Below are positions 49,232 to 62,922 of a DNA stretch of 64,000 nt, piece after piece. Origin of the DNA: Paramecium octaurelia (Eukaryota; Ciliophora; Oligohymenophorea; Peniculida; Parameciidae); the NCBI GenBank assembly GCA_905182995.1, contig CAJJDP010000035.1, forward strand, positions 544,869-608,868, given 5' to 3'. The position numbers were made by a program, and so were the translations under genes. The stretch's first letter is position 1. Each line of letters opens with the position of its first letter. The notes below the pieces were generated by a model. The model was given only the letters and a program-made list of their open reading frames with translations. It did no database searches and was not told the origin of the DNA.

Positions 49232-50696
49232 TCATTTTGTATTCATTTTTTTAAATGTATTTTTAAAATTCTATGACTAAGATAATTTTCCATAATTTTC
49301 AGAATTAGAAATTTTGTCTAGTTACTCCTTTTTTCTTAAAGGACTTGCTTGGGCTCTAAAATAGACTTTGTTAGGCAATATTTTAGGACTTCCGTTTGGG
49401 GATGAATTTCTTGAATTCTTGAAGATTAATGGCTTCAATTTTGGAGAAACTGCTTTACTCCTATTTAAATCAAGATAATTTCTGACTATCAATTAATTTT
49501 CTTCATTATATAAAAAAGGATGCCTTAATGCTTATTTTGACGATAATCTATTAACTGGATCCTCATATAATAAAGATTTTAAAAAACACAATCCATTATT
49601 AGAAATTGGAGGAATATTTAAAAAATCAATGTGCCCAAGAAAGTTTTTTAAAATGGTTTCTTTAGTTGAACCTGATTAATATGGGTCTTTCCCAATTAAG
49701 ATTTGATAGCCCAAAATTCCAACACTATAAATATCAACTTTTAATCCATATTTTTATTTTCTTAAAATCTCTGGTGCTACGCAACCAGGAGTTCCACAAT
49801 ATTTGAATAAATAATTATTATCATCATTTGCTTTTTCAGCTAGTCCGAAATCAATTAAACATACAGAATTAAAGTTATCTTAAGCTCTCAACATCAAATT
49901 ACATTTTTTAATATCCCTATGAAATATACCTTTATTATGCATATAGTTTAATCCTTTTAGAATTGATCTTAATATTTGTTTAGCAGTTATTTCGTTAACT
50001 ATGTCATCTCCCAAAATCGTTTTCAAGTCTCCCCCTTCTAACAGGTCTTACACTAAGATGATCTAAGCATTTGATTCAAAAACTCCTTTATATTATATGA
50101 TATTTGGATGATTTAATTATCTTAAAATCCTTATTTCCATTTTTATTGATTATTAGATTGTTGAGTCTTTTTAGGATAAGGATTTATCAAAAACTTTTAT
50201 AGCATAATCTTGATTGTCAATCTTTGATTTAACTTTATAAACCTAAGTTAAAACATATTAGTTTACATTTGCTGCAGATCCACTACCTAGCAATCGTACT
50301 ATCTGAAAATTGGAAACAAAGTCTAAACATATGCATTCTTTCATAAGGATAGCCAACCAACCACTTATTTATCCGAATATCTCAATTTTACTGCAATTTT
50401 TCTCCAATCGAAATCCTACTATTTCATCGTTAGAATTTCGTAAGATAGTTAAAAATGCCTCTATAAAGGAGATATATTTCTAATTTATATACTGTGCTTA
50501 CATTTCTTGAATATTTTATGTATTGTGCTCCAATATATAAATTTTTTTCTTTAACTTTTTCTAAATATTTAACAACAATCAAAGCATTTTATTATGAAAC
50601 AAAGTTTATATTAGTGGTCCACAAATTTGTTTCTGGTGAGAAGACAGAATTGCGTAAATCTAAGTTATTTGAAACTAACTAATTTCTCTGCTACAT
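49232..50696 (-). CDS. PH-like domain protein kinase, HRDIKKxN variant
   Basis: 470 aa after introns 50528-50555 (28) and 50243-50266 (24). N-terminal PH-like half (IVGFRLEKNCSKIEIFGQ...GWLAILMKECIC) then a kinase: LLGSGSAANVYKV, AIKVF, GIFHRDIKKCNLML (Lys-Cys where Pro-Glu is usual before the Asn), LIDFGLAEK, GTPGCVAPEIL, VDIYSVGILGYQILIGKDPY. DFG, HRD and beta3 Lys are intact, so it is likely active. The Ser-Pro-rich tail runs to KNTFKKMNTK. The 24-nt intron inside the glycine loop has no in-frame stop in this code. Start chosen as an ATG in frame via the 28-nt intron; 50503 is the fallback start. Confidence 0.84.
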
Positions 50697-51695
50697 TAAT
50701 TAAACAAATTAAGATTTCTGTAATAACTTAAATTTATTAAGATCCATCTACGATAAATTGTATTGAATATATGAAAAATAACTTAACTTCCCCTCTTTTT
50801 AAGGTTTTAGTAATCTTAAATCCAACCAATTAATTTTAAGTTGTTTTCTTTTAGTTCAAATAATTGAGAAAAACGATAAACTGTAATAACACTTATAATT
50901 ATTAAATAATTTCGAAAAATATAATCACCATTTGTCAATCAATCTTCTGATATTTCTGGTCCAACATTTTTTTTAAACGAAACAAGATCATTATGATTTG
51001 ATTTGTAATTATAAAACTTAAAATACAATTGATACCGATCATTCGTTTATGGAATTATTTTGATTAAATTAGTATTGGGAGTGTTCAAAATTATGGATAG
51101 ATTAAATCCCTTTAGAAATTATAGATTTTTAACTGTTCAATTTAAGAATTTCAATTAGCAAATCAACAAATATTTTAAACATACTTGTTATCTAATAAAA
51201 TATTCCTAAACTTTTATTCATTTATGATTAATCTAACATTTGTGTTTTAGTATTTTTTAAAATGGATCATCTTTTTATGAGTGTTGTGGTCGAATCAAAA
51301 CAAATCAGTTTTGAATTGAAAATTTATTATTATATATCTTGTGCTTTCTAAATTAGATTATACAAGCAATAGGTATGTCTTAATATTCTTTATTATTGTA
51401 AATTGTTTTCAATAACACATAAAATGGAATTGTATACTCATATGTGAATTTTCTAATTCAACAAGAATATTTATATATTTTTCAAAGTAAATGTTATTAA
51501 TTAAGTTAGATGGCGTTAAAAATACTGAATTTCTATTAACAAAAGATAGTTATTATGTTTCTTATATGTTGAAAAGTTAGTGTGAAATTTATAAAAAAGG
51601 ACTTATAAATTTTGTATTTAATCAATAGAAATTCATCAAATATACAGAATAAAATTGAATATATAAGTAGTAATATTTCTCAAAAAAAAATGAAC
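50697..51695. other. Intergenic, no gene seen
   Basis: 1 kb of AT-rich DNA. Frames are short and rich in Ile/Leu/Phe; nothing supportable. Confidence 0.5.
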
Positions 51696-52178
51696 TCATT
51701 TGTGCTCTCTCTTTAATAATTGACCTAATTCCTTTTGTTGAGAGATACTAAATGATATTTTCGAACCAGTATCTTTAAATTTCACACTTTTTATATGTTT
51801 ACATATTTGTTAATCCTTTTTTTTGAGTATACTTTTATTAGCACTTATTGAATTTTCATATGATGAGTTGACATTATTAGAATCAACATTAAAAAATGAA
51901 TCAAGAATTTAATTAGCATTAGTGAAATATTCATCGTTGTTCTAAAACGGGCTTAAACCTAATTTTAAATCTGCATGATTTGGAGAGGAGAGTGTTTGAG
52001 ATTCCTTTCGTACTTGTTTCTCTTCATGACCTTATGCTTAAAAATGAGTTATGAATTTTGTCTATATTTAGTATTAATGAACATATTCAGGACCAAAATA
52101 ATCAGCTTAGATCTGCTTTGAATAATTTTCTGATAGACTGTCTTCTTACTTATTACAACACTTTACGCTCTATCCCAT
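51696..52178 (-). CDS. N-myristoylation/palmitoylation-type small protein
   Basis: 160 aa, single exon, TGA at 51696-51698. It starts MGQSVKCCNKQ: Gly2 with a Cys-Cys pair at 7-8, the classic dual-acylation signal for the inner plasma-membrane face. The rest is hydrophilic, Ser/Asn/Gln rich, with a basic patch ILKKKDQQICKHIKS. No recognised domain; probably a membrane-tethered regulatory peptide. Confidence 0.7.
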
Positions 52179-52373
52179 TAAATATAATTAATTAGATATA
52201 TCTAATGAATTAATAAATAAAATAATTTTGTTTAAAGGGCACTTTCCCTTTTTGTGAATTTGAAAATTCTTTCATATATAATTTTGCAAAGAAACTTTAG
52301 TTTTTATCAATAGATGAAGTAAAAAATTATGTCCATATATGCAAATAAAGATTGAAAGCAGAATTAATTCTGA

Positions 52374-52649
52374 CACATCACACTGTAATCCAAAAATGAA
52401 ATCCTTAAAGACTTTCTAGAAGGTAACCTAGACGAATCCCTATCAAAATCAAGGGAAAATTGTTTAGTGATGCAGAACAATCTTGATGTGTGGAGAAGGA
52501 ATACATATAATTTCAATAACCTTAGAATATTTCCAAGAATAATGATTTATTGCTATATTAAGAAAGATTACTTCCAAGAAAGTAAATTTGAAAAAAAGGA
52601 TTAAAGAAATAAAATTACATTAGGATAAAAAATATTAAGATAAAAATGA
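52374..52649 (+). pseudogene. Short gene remnant
   Basis: A TGA-to-TGA frame with clean protein-like text (EILKDFLEGNLDESLSKSRE; LDVWRRNTYNFNNLRIFPRI) but no start codon in a sensible place; an ATG-led frame just upstream (MQIKIESRINSD) is out of phase. Probably the decayed end of a gene of unknown family. Confidence 0.35.
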
Positions 52650-52888
52650 ATATTAGAAAATAATTTGATGAATCTTGTGACGTTTCAAAATACAAGTATC
52701 TAAAATCCAAACTTTGAATTATTTGGGTTAATACAGTAACCAAAGTTAATATGAATGAATATAAAGATAAAATAATAAATAATAAGAGCATTATTATTTT
52801 ATAAAATGAATTGTTTTAATCATATTAAATATATCATTATTAATGGTCGAAAACAAGGAAAAATAATTTAAAATTAAATTTAATATAT

Positions 52889-54508
52889 ATGAAAAGTTGT
52901 CAAAAGAAAGTTCTTGATTAGGTTTAGAATAAAATAGAATACGAGGCATCCCATAGAAAAAGCTTTTTTTAAAGAAAATTTGTCCGAATGGAATGGAGCA
53001 GAAGAAAAATCCCAAAAATTTAAGGCGAATTTGATTTACAAATTGAAGTTATTTTATTAGGGAAGCATAATTAGCCCAAGAAAAAATAATTGATGGTATG
53101 GTAAAATATAATGAAAACAACTAAAAGAAATGTATTATAAAATGTTTATTCTAGGGTGATAGTTGTTGGTTAGATTATGAAAATTCAATTCTTGAAAGTC
53201 TATAAAATGAAGAATATGGAGTAGGTATCAAATTAACGAAATGCTTTGATGAAATAATTATTTTTTGTGATGTTTCCCCTTTACTATCTATCATCAAGAA
53301 ATTTACGATTTAGTTTGATTTTTTTAAGTACTTTGAAGTAATTAAATAAATTTCTTAAGAAGTACTACTATTTATTACTTTAGACGTATAGAATTTAAAG
53401 AAAGAACGAAACTCGTGATTATCAATGCATTATTTATTAGAAAACTTCTCTCACATCTTAAATAGAATCTTAACTGGAAAAATCCATTTATATTCAAAGA
53501 AGAATTAACCATGAATATTTGTAAAAGTTTTATGAGGTATTTGAGAGCCCAGAATAGATAATTGTAGTCACAGAATTGACTCTAGGAGGAACATTAAATA
53601 ATTACGTTTAAAAATTTCCTACACTTTCAGAGGAGAAGGCTTAGAAATTCATGTTTAAGATTTTAAAAGGATTGGCTTACCTTCATTCGAAAAACATAAT
53701 GCATAGAGACATAAAACCAGAAAATATTTGGCTTGGATTAAATGGAAGTTTAGAGAATCCTTGTCTTAGCTCTTATGGACTGGCAGAGATAGTGTTATAG
53801 AATGAAAATTCTGCTGATTCAGATAATGAATAATAAATTCCTGATTATCTAAGCATAAGATTTGGCACACCTGGTTTTACTGCTCCTGAAATATTAAGAA
53901 ATGAATATTATGATCAAAAAGCAGATGTTTTTAGCGCTGGAATTGTGATGTATTACTCTTTATGTGGAAAAATCCCTTTTTAAGGGCGAAATTTATAAAG
54001 TGTTATAGAATCTAATTAAAACTGTCAAATTGATTTTTCTAAATTATTTTTGAGTGATGAAGGTGTTGATTTCATAAAAAGCATTTTAAATGAAAATCCT
54101 TATGAAAGGTTAAGTTCTTAATTAGCATTAAATCATTAATGGCTAAGAAAAGAGAGATTGGCAGAAGTAATGGAGTTTAAAGCAAGTTAAAAGTTAAAAT
54201 AATTAACTGAAAAAAATAATTAACAGAAAGGTTAAATATATGTCTATAATTAATAAACATTTTCTTCAGATGCAAGTCCATTAAGTCCTTAATCTCCTTA
54301 AATAAATAAATTATAAAGATAAAATTCAGATTTTCGCATTCGCACATAATGCAAAAGTTTCAGTCCCGATGTAAGTTAATTTAGAAAATAATCCTCTTTT
54401 ACAATAAAATCAAAGGGAATCGCTTAAAATCAATTCAGTCATCTGAATGATAACGACGAGGTAAGGAGATGCAAAAATTAAATTAAAAAATCAATATTTA
54501 AACAATGA
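52889..54508 (+). CDS. PH-like domain pseudokinase (no Gly loop, SYG for DFG)
   Basis: 524 aa after introns 53132-53154 (23) and 53338-53359 (22). N-terminal PH-like domain (GVGIKLTKCFDEIIIFCD...FDFFKYFE). The kinase part enters directly at YYYLLLQTYRIQRKNETRDY, skipping a glycine-rich loop; then CIIYQKTS where VAIK lies, [37 protein letters not shown] (the Mg-binding Asp of DFG replaced by Ser), RFGTPGFTAPEIL and DVFSAGIVMYYSLCG. HRD and APE remain but ATP/Mg binding should be lost, so I infer a pseudokinase. Long Gln/Ser tail with SPLSPQSPQ. Confidence 0.82.
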
Positions 54509-57500
54509 ATTTTGAAAATTTTTGATATTTCAATTGCAATAATTTTTCTCTCCAATCAATAAAAATGGTTTTCATTTTATTATAATAATATTTAAAATTT
54601 ATGAATTAGTAATATTTTTCTTATGTAACTTCAATTAATAATAATTTATTGAGTTTTTATGTGAATTGCTCAATTTGTAGGGCATCTTTGAATGTTTGCT
54701 CAGTCTCCTTGTAATGTAATCATTTTAATCTTGATGAGAAAAATGCTCAAGCAATTTGGTAAGGAAAACCAAAATTATGTAAAGGAAAGATTTAATAAAA
54801 TTAATAATTTTAGTTCAAAATTCATTTACAACTTTAATTGAAATCATTAATTTCAAAAGGATAAAATTTATATTTAAGGATATTTAAATAAATACTAACA
54901 ATTAGGTATAAAGGTTGAGATCTATTGATTAGTAGCGAGTCTTTCCATACTTTGAGATTTTTGAAAATTATCCTTATTAAATCATATTTATATATAGGAT
55001 GTATTTTTTTAAGCATAAAATCAATTAGTTTTCCACAGGCATTATGTTCGCGGTGTTCTCAAATTTTTTTTTCTTAAATTATGTATTTAATATTTAGGAA
55101 TTCTAAATGGTTACAAAATTCTAATTTATTAATAGAGATCCTAAGATTATCAATAACTGATCAAAAACTCATTCAGGAAGTTCAATTGTTAAGGTTAAAG
55201 TTAAGGTCTTAAAATTTATGTAATACCTTCTGTCCAGATATCATTTGATGTATTCTAAATTATTTCAACTTGCTGCCTTTTTAAATACCAAGTCATAATA
55301 TTCTGAGGTATTTTTTGTCATTTAGGAATTAAAATCTCCTGCCACAATAACGTCGCTTTCCATTTAACCTTTAGTGGTGGTAGAGGAATGAATAGTTTGA
55401 TAATGTTGTACACATGAAATTATTGTTTGAAATATGTTGTTAAACTGGCTCAATTTACTTAATTACCATTTAGAATACCGGTAGCATTCAAAATTTGAAT
55501 CAAGGATGATATCCCTCATGTAAAAAGAAGATCTACCACCACTGAACATGACTATCTGAACAGTTTAGAGATTGTTAAGAAATTCTTTATAATGAACTTT
55601 TCATTTTTGCATTTTGTGAAAGAGCATTGTTGTCAACTACATCTCCTTCAAGATGTGCATGAAGTGAATGATAGATATTTGTTCTAAAATAAAGTACAGT
55701 AAAGCAGTGTTGACCGAATATGATAAAATATTTTGAACATCCAGGAAATTAAATCATCGAAAAGAGGAAAAATTATCCAATCCAATATCACTGCAATTTG
55801 ATGAAATCTCCAGTCTAGTAATCAGTCCAATATATTAGATCAGTCAAGGTTCACAGCCACCTCAACGGAGCCATCCTAAATCATCAGTTGTTTTAACTCG
55901 GAGCTTTCATCATTATTTGCACTTCACCACCACCAGACTAATACAACACCAAGACAATATATTAGAGACAAAAATTCAGATGAGTGTGATTGACCTGTCA
56001 AACTTAAAAACAATGAGAGCAAAGTGCTCATTATAAACAAGATATCCAACAATTATATAGGAACAAAGTTCATATATGCAAGCTAAGCCACCTTAGAATG
56101 TAATGGCTGAAGAATTTCGGCAAGTCAACATGAATTCACCAGGATATTCCTAGGTTTAAGGAAACAACCAGTAATATATCCGATAATGCAATGACTGTAT
56201 TCAGTTCTCCAAATATTCCTAAATATTGAGTTCTAAGCTTTCGAGATGGCAATAAAGTATCAGTAAATGAATTGTTGATTCATGACTAAGCCATATACAA
56301 ATTGTATTTAGCACTGTGTTATTATTCAAATGCTTCCTCTTAATATAAAGCAACAATCCTACGTGTTTACTTTAATGTGTTGCATTGGTCATTTGAGTCT
56401 TACATGTAATTGATAACTCTTTCTAAATGTATTCCTGCATAAAGAATATTGTTCCAACATTTGACACTTTGTGAGAAAATTCCTTAGCTGACTGTATTTT
56501 GTGCAAATATTATTGTCCCGATAAATAGTATTTCTTTTGACACTTCAAGACAATCTCTAATTTTATTGTTAGAAGAACCTTATAAGATTGTAGAACAGAT
56601 ATGATCAGGTGATTCTTTATGTCATTACTATTAAAAAACATGAAGCATATGTAAAGTACGTAGATCGTTTACAAGAATAATCACGTGTACTTCAGTTTAA
56701 CTATCAACACACAATGACGTGGTGACAATGTTTCCAGTACAGTTTTACAAGAAGAATTACAGGAGCAATGTGTAGTGCAACACTCATATATCATCCGTCG
56801 TCTTAGTTAAGGAATACAATTTTCAAGGATTATCATAACGAGATAGATTTAGTTCAACAAAAAAGGCTAGAGATATTATTAGAACGATGCCAGAATAATG
56901 AAGTGCATTATTGCATGAACTTTAAGTCAATCGCTAGAAATCTCAGGTAATATAGGCTCAGATAATTACTGTTTTCAATCTAATAATCATCAAGAAATTA
57001 TGAAATTATAGTTGTAATGTTCTGTAAAAACAGAGAACTCCTTTCATATTTGGATTAGTTTAACATTCCGCCTTTTAGAATAGACATATTTTCATCATCT
57101 AATCATTCTTGACCTTACAAAAACATTTAGGGTTCCAATTTGCATCATAAATTTGCTTCATATACATAGACTATCGAATTAGAGCTTAAAAAATTAGACA
57201 GAATCAACCGGATGGGTTAATAAATGTATTAATATAGGATATTAACCATCATATATTAGTTATAGTGACAAATAAAACTAGGAATAAAAGGTAGAACTGT
57301 CAATTATGGCAATTTTCACTTTTTTGTCAAACCAAAGTACCTCTTCTTAAAGAAAATTTTAATCATCCTCATAAAATATTGAGTAGGGCTTTCAAATGCA
57401 GAATTACAGTTTAAGTTTCTCAATCAGGCCTTCCATATATTCTATACAAGATCAATTACAAATTTCAAAATTAATAAAGAAAGGCGTACAAGCAAATTGA

Positions 57501-60500
57501 TTTAAAAGGTGTGATCTAACAACATAATCTTCTAAGTAAGTTAAACCAGCATCCATAATATGACATTATTAAAAGGTAAATAAACCTTATTATCTGAGAA
57601 ATTATGTATAATTGCATCTATTTTCAAGCTCAGCAATTACTTGCCTACCAACGTACAGTTAAACTCTTAATATTATTTAACACCATTATTAAGTTTCAAC
57701 TTAATAACTAGCAATACATTGGAAAATTGATTATTACTTAGATAAATTATCCACTCAAATACCTATCATAACAAAATAACTATATATTAATATGTTTACC
57801 TAACTTTAAAATATCACTCTAGCATTGATGGATAGTTGGAATGTCTACTTTCTAGATCAAAATGCTTTTGAAATGAAATAGTGTTCATCATCTTTTGCAG
57901 ATCATCTAATGCGATAGCATAAATCTTGATAAAGAAAATACTTATATTTACCTTCAGCATGAGAATTTGAGGAAATTGTTGATCAAGGTCTAAATGTTGC
58001 ATAGGTATTTCGATTTAAATACGTTCAGTAAAGTTGAATAGCTTCTAGTTTCAAGATCCAGTCATACGGTGGAAATTATTAGAAGTTATGGTTAATTAAT
58101 ACCATATTTGGAATTACTAGCAGTGTTCGTTGTATGATGTGCCAAAAATTAAAATTTGGTCGAATCAAATAGATTCTCCCCAATATATTACTTAGAATCT
58201 CAGTAATTACGAGATTAATTTTTTCAAATAAATTCTAATTTCATGCTTTAAAATAATTTAATATCATAACTACTGATTATAAGTCTATCTTGACTTTATG
58301 CAGTGATTATCCTTATAGGAATAGCAGCAAGCTAAGTTTTGAAATTTGATAGTAGCAATTTGAATATATTTCTACATTTACAATTGAATTGATATAATTG
58401 TTGCTGTAATAATTAATTACTGCTAATTCTACAACTATTCATCTTGCAGGTTGCTCACCATTCCATTCGATAACTTACATCACAAGCAGAATTCAATTTA
58501 GAAAGGAGGATGCACTTTGGAGGTTGAGAATAACACCATGTGATACTAATAATTAAGATATACGCATTAATGTCTTTGCCGTATCTATTGTAATCAAACC
58601 CGATAGTAATAACACTAATTTGTAGAGCAAGAATAGCATGGTTACTAGAATTTAAATGGCGAAAGAGCATAAGCTAGTTTCATCCCTTCTTCACTGTATT
58701 CCACACGTGAGTAAATTGCTGCCAATTTTTAGACACTAAAGAATCAACAGTTTTGCTAAAGAGCACCACCTCATTCTGATAAGTTATACCAATACTATAA
58801 AGTTGTGTTTGTTTACGAGGTGTGAGTTAAATAATTTAAGTTTTTATAAATATTTTCTAAATTTAATAATTTTTTTTTTAAATTCTTTTATATTATCTAT
58901 TTCCTTTCTTGATTCTGTATCCATCGAGTGAGGTCTCTAATCACAAAAGCAATTTGTTTCTCAATTCTGTTATCCGTTAAATCTGAAGCTTGGCAACTAA
59001 TAAAGATCACTACACTAACTTGCTTTAGAACTTATTGATTCAATACAGCTTAAACTTCATTTTGTTAGCCGATAGTGAGAAGACATCAAGACCCTCTTCA
59101 GAACTACAAATCTTAGCCAGCATTCATGGAAAAGATCTGCTGAAATAAAAGATTGAATCCTGGTTTGAAAGATTATTGATGGTTGATAATTTCATCAACA
59201 GAAGCTTATGTAAGTGAATCTATAATCAGAGAGCTTTGCCGATAAACAATTAGTCAATTTGTTTAAGCACTTGCTACAAACTAAAATATCAGTTTTTGCA
59301 GTCCCATTGAAACAAATTGATTTGAGGATTCTCTATTTTTGCTTGATAAGGTACAGTTATAGGTCTCTATTGATTTTCAATTTATATGATCAACACAGAA
59401 AAGCAAATCTAGCAGTCTAAGTCAGACATCTATCTTAATAGGCATCTCCAAAATGGATTGAAGCACCCTTTTTAAAATATTGTTTGTGCATATTTAGAAT
59501 TTATTATTAGTATAATAAAAGATCAGCAGAATCATTAACGTATTCGTAAGCTTATATTACTTGTGACTAGCTTTAAATCAGAACTCTATGTGTTTCCATA
59601 AAAAACATTATCAGATTCACAACCTTTTTTGCTAAAAGTCAAGGAAAACTAGGAATTTATTAATCAGTTATCTCTTTATTAGTATTATAAATTACTTGAT
59701 GCAAACCTTTTTATCATACTAATTAGATTATCTTCTTTTTTATTGTTTAGAATGGTTTGGTTAATTTACATTTTTAATATCTTAAATTCATTTCATGTTT
59801 TAATTTCAGACTGCTCCCGCCATATTTGAATTGCATTGCACTACAAGGTAAATACATAAATATTTATAAATTACCTCTAATTGTAACCCTGAATAAAGTA
59901 GGATCACAAACATCAGTACATGCTGTGACATTGCCAGATTTTGAAAATGATTTTCAAGTATTGTTGTATAGTATCACGAGTGATAAGTTGCGAGTACCAT
60001 TTTTAGGATGAGAAAAGACCGAATAGAGTAACTTATCATCTTAATTAATTTGGTTCACATAGTACTTCTGATGTGAAGGATAACCTTCAACACAATATTG
60101 AAACAAGAAGCAGTGATGACAGTATTGAATAATAATTAAGTTCAATCATTAAGAAAATAGAAGGATAAATATTTTGGATGTTTACGACATTAATAAAAGA
60201 AGCACATGTATTAGACAGGCACGCATGTGATGTAATTTATGCATTGCTAATGCTTTTCCTGACATCCATAACAATTTAGGGAAGAAGTTTATTAGCGCGA
60301 AATCTACTTCGTCATTTTTGTATTTTGCTTTAGTTTAGACAATGCGCATATTATAAGGAACAACATTAATAGCCTGGTCTCATAAATACATCAAGAAAGA
60401 TATTAAATCAAAAATTGATAAAGTCCCCTTAATCTACATGTTAATGTGGAGTCTTTGCTGCTTTCAGTACATCCATACACTCAACACTAACTGTAAAACA

Positions 60501-62922
60501 AACTGATTGCTTAGTTCTGCAATTATTATCCTATTGTCGATAAAAATTATACTGACAAGTATTTTCTTAAATCAATAAATTTGCATCTTCAAGCTTCTAT
60601 ACAAAGAGGTTTCATTCTTTGGGACTGCTGGCTGTTCCTGTTTTTCCTTCTTCCAGTTCCTGAATTAGATTATCAGATTGGCATTCCAGTATAATCTGAT
60701 TTTTGCATTCAGATACATCGGACGGTTCTATATTAATTTTTACAGAAAAACAAACATTTATATTCACATCTATGGGTAATGTAAAACTGCATTTACAAAA
60801 GATGCTTCTCCTATTTTAGAGTAGGTATTTTAAGCTTGTGAAAATACAATTCATATAGTATAAGAATTTCATTACCATTCTAAGATACTACTTCATTTAA
60901 GAATTAAGAATGTGTATATTGGCTTTTTTTAGGTGCAGGTGATGTGTATCATCTAGGCCCTTCTGATAGATATAACCTAATGCCAATCTTGTAGGTACAA
61001 ATGCAGCATTTATAATAATCCAAGATATCAACTTATCACTTTAAGGTATCGCCTCAAATGCAATAGAGCTTCAACAGAAGTTACTATATGTTATAGTGGC
61101 TTTGTATTCAGACACTGATAAAGTCCAGTTAAAACTATGAAACTATAAAAAATCCACTAATAAAAAAGATGAAAATGAATAAATCAAACATTATTTTCTA
61201 CATTTAATTAAAATAGGAGATATTTTCAATAAATGAAATATTACGAGTTATCATATAAAGTTGATTAGCAAAAGATTTCAACTGGAGTTGAAGATGATGA
61301 CAGGAATTGCTAATGTTTGAAATAAGGCCAGCATTTCAATCACTAAATTGGTTTGCTATAAAATATTGCATAATAAGGTGAGAATGTTGAGACTGAGCAA
61401 TTAGTTTTGCTATTCTAAACAAACTTGTAGCCTTATTGAATTTAAGCCAGATTAACTGAAGTCCTCACCCTAATCTTCGATCATAAATTCATGTGGGGCT
61501 TTTCATTTAGTGGTTTAGTGTTATAGTTTTTTTGACCCAATTTGCACTGCTTCTATCTTAAATTACACATTCTGATCAGGATTGATTTTCCGGATGGCTT
61601 GTACAATTAGAGCAATCATATAAACAACTTTGTCTGCTAGAAACAACATACAAATGCAAGCTCTCCCTAATTGAATTTGAACTTAGGTAGCTACCGGCTA
61701 CTCTATTACTACATGTGGTGAAGTTACTAATAGCTCTAAAGATGTCATCAAGGATATGAGGATTATCATGAAATTCTGAGGGTAGCCACATTGTTTGCAG
61801 TTTACAACATGTCATTGAAATCATTGAGTTTTATTCAGACAAAAAATATTCTTGAACAATTAATATAAAAATATATGATTAAAATATAGGTTTAGAAATT
61901 TTTTAGAGAAATAGATTGTTGTGCTGGCAATTTCTATCATAGGAGATGAAAGCTTTGAAAAATGAATTTTGTTGATTAGTTGCTAGTTATATAGTATAAA
62001 ATCCTACAAACTCAAGATATGAACTCATGTAATTCTACTTAACCATATTCAGCTTTTGGTTGAATAAGTGCGATGGAAACACATGTGCTACATTTACAAT
62101 TATATCTCATCATCTAAACTAAATACAAATTGTATTAGTTTATTAGATTTTGTTCTATTTAAAAATTTTATGACATCAGTGTTTATTTATGTCTTAAAGA
62201 GAAATCACAAATATCTAAAACAATCACCTGCATACATTATTTAGTATTTAAAGTATTGGCGTCACAAGTAAGGATGCACTAATAGCATTTTCAGATGGAA
62301 AAGCTTTTAAATATGATTGGAAAAGACATCCAGATGTGTCATATAGTTAACACATAACAGCTTACTCTTAATTTCTAACCTTATAAGATGGAGGGAGCTG
62401 TATTTGATGATTCCAAAAAATTGGTCTTTATCATCTACTTATTTATTCTAAAAGCTCTATTTTCAAAACTCAAATTTGTGGTGAATATCTTATTATTGCA
62501 TAAAATATAAATCTACTTTAATATTTCTTGATGTACTTGGATGTCTAGAAGTCTACCGTTTGAAAAGAGGTTAATTGTACTTACTCTTTACTCCTAACAC
62601 TTCATTTAGATTTCTATTAGAATTTAGGTTTTTGTGCTTATTGTGTTTCCTGATCACTTGATGTAGTATTTGTATTGATAGTCTCGATTATTAGTTTCAA
62701 TTGTGGACAGCTCTATTTTTCAAGAAATGATCAATTTATTGCTCATAAAAGTAATGAATAGTGTGAAAAATGGAAAAGAGAATAAACTTGAATAAGTTAG
62801 TTGAACCTCCTTATAAGTTTATAAGATGGAATAGTTGTTTTTGTTGCGCCAACAAAGACAATTGAGTCAATAATGTGAAATCACATTTTTCAGGAAGGAT
62901 AAGAATATTATAAAGTTTTTGA
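54509..62922. other. 8.4-kb gene desert with transposon remnants
   Basis: No intact spliced or unspliced gene could be built. Frames longer than about 60 codons are isolated, mixed in strand and broken by TGA. Base composition is somewhat richer in G+C than the flanking spacers. An APE-type endonuclease relic lies at 55265-55690 (minus), and a possible RT-like scrap (IYAIALDDLQKMMNTISFQ) near 57814-58002 (minus). A 61-codon frame at 59826-60011 is free of all three stop triplets but has no recognised family. Interpreted as accumulated dead transposons. Confidence 0.6.
55265..55690 (-). mobile_element. Non-LTR retrotransposon endonuclease remnant
   Basis: Minus-strand frame with MESDVIVAGDFNSQMTKNTS: the [I/V]V.GDFN motif that marks the end of APE-type endonucleases of LINE elements. 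Upstream text FSGGRSSFYMRDIILDS and, in another frame, YHSLHAHLEGDVVDNNALSQ. The frame ends at TGA 55265-55267 shortly after the motif, and the two parts are out of phase, so it is dead. No RT follows it downstream on minus, so the element is truncated. Confidence 0.6.

Noticed and set aside
57814-58002. Minus frame with IYAIALDDLQ, reminiscent of an RT YxDD box
   Set aside because: The spacing and flanks do not match RT motifs; too weak to call a reverse transcriptase.
59826-60011. 61-codon plus frame free of TAA, TAG and TGA in the desert
   Set aside because: Attractive because it lacks all stops, but no start context, no homology I recognise and no continuation; kept only as part of the desert description.
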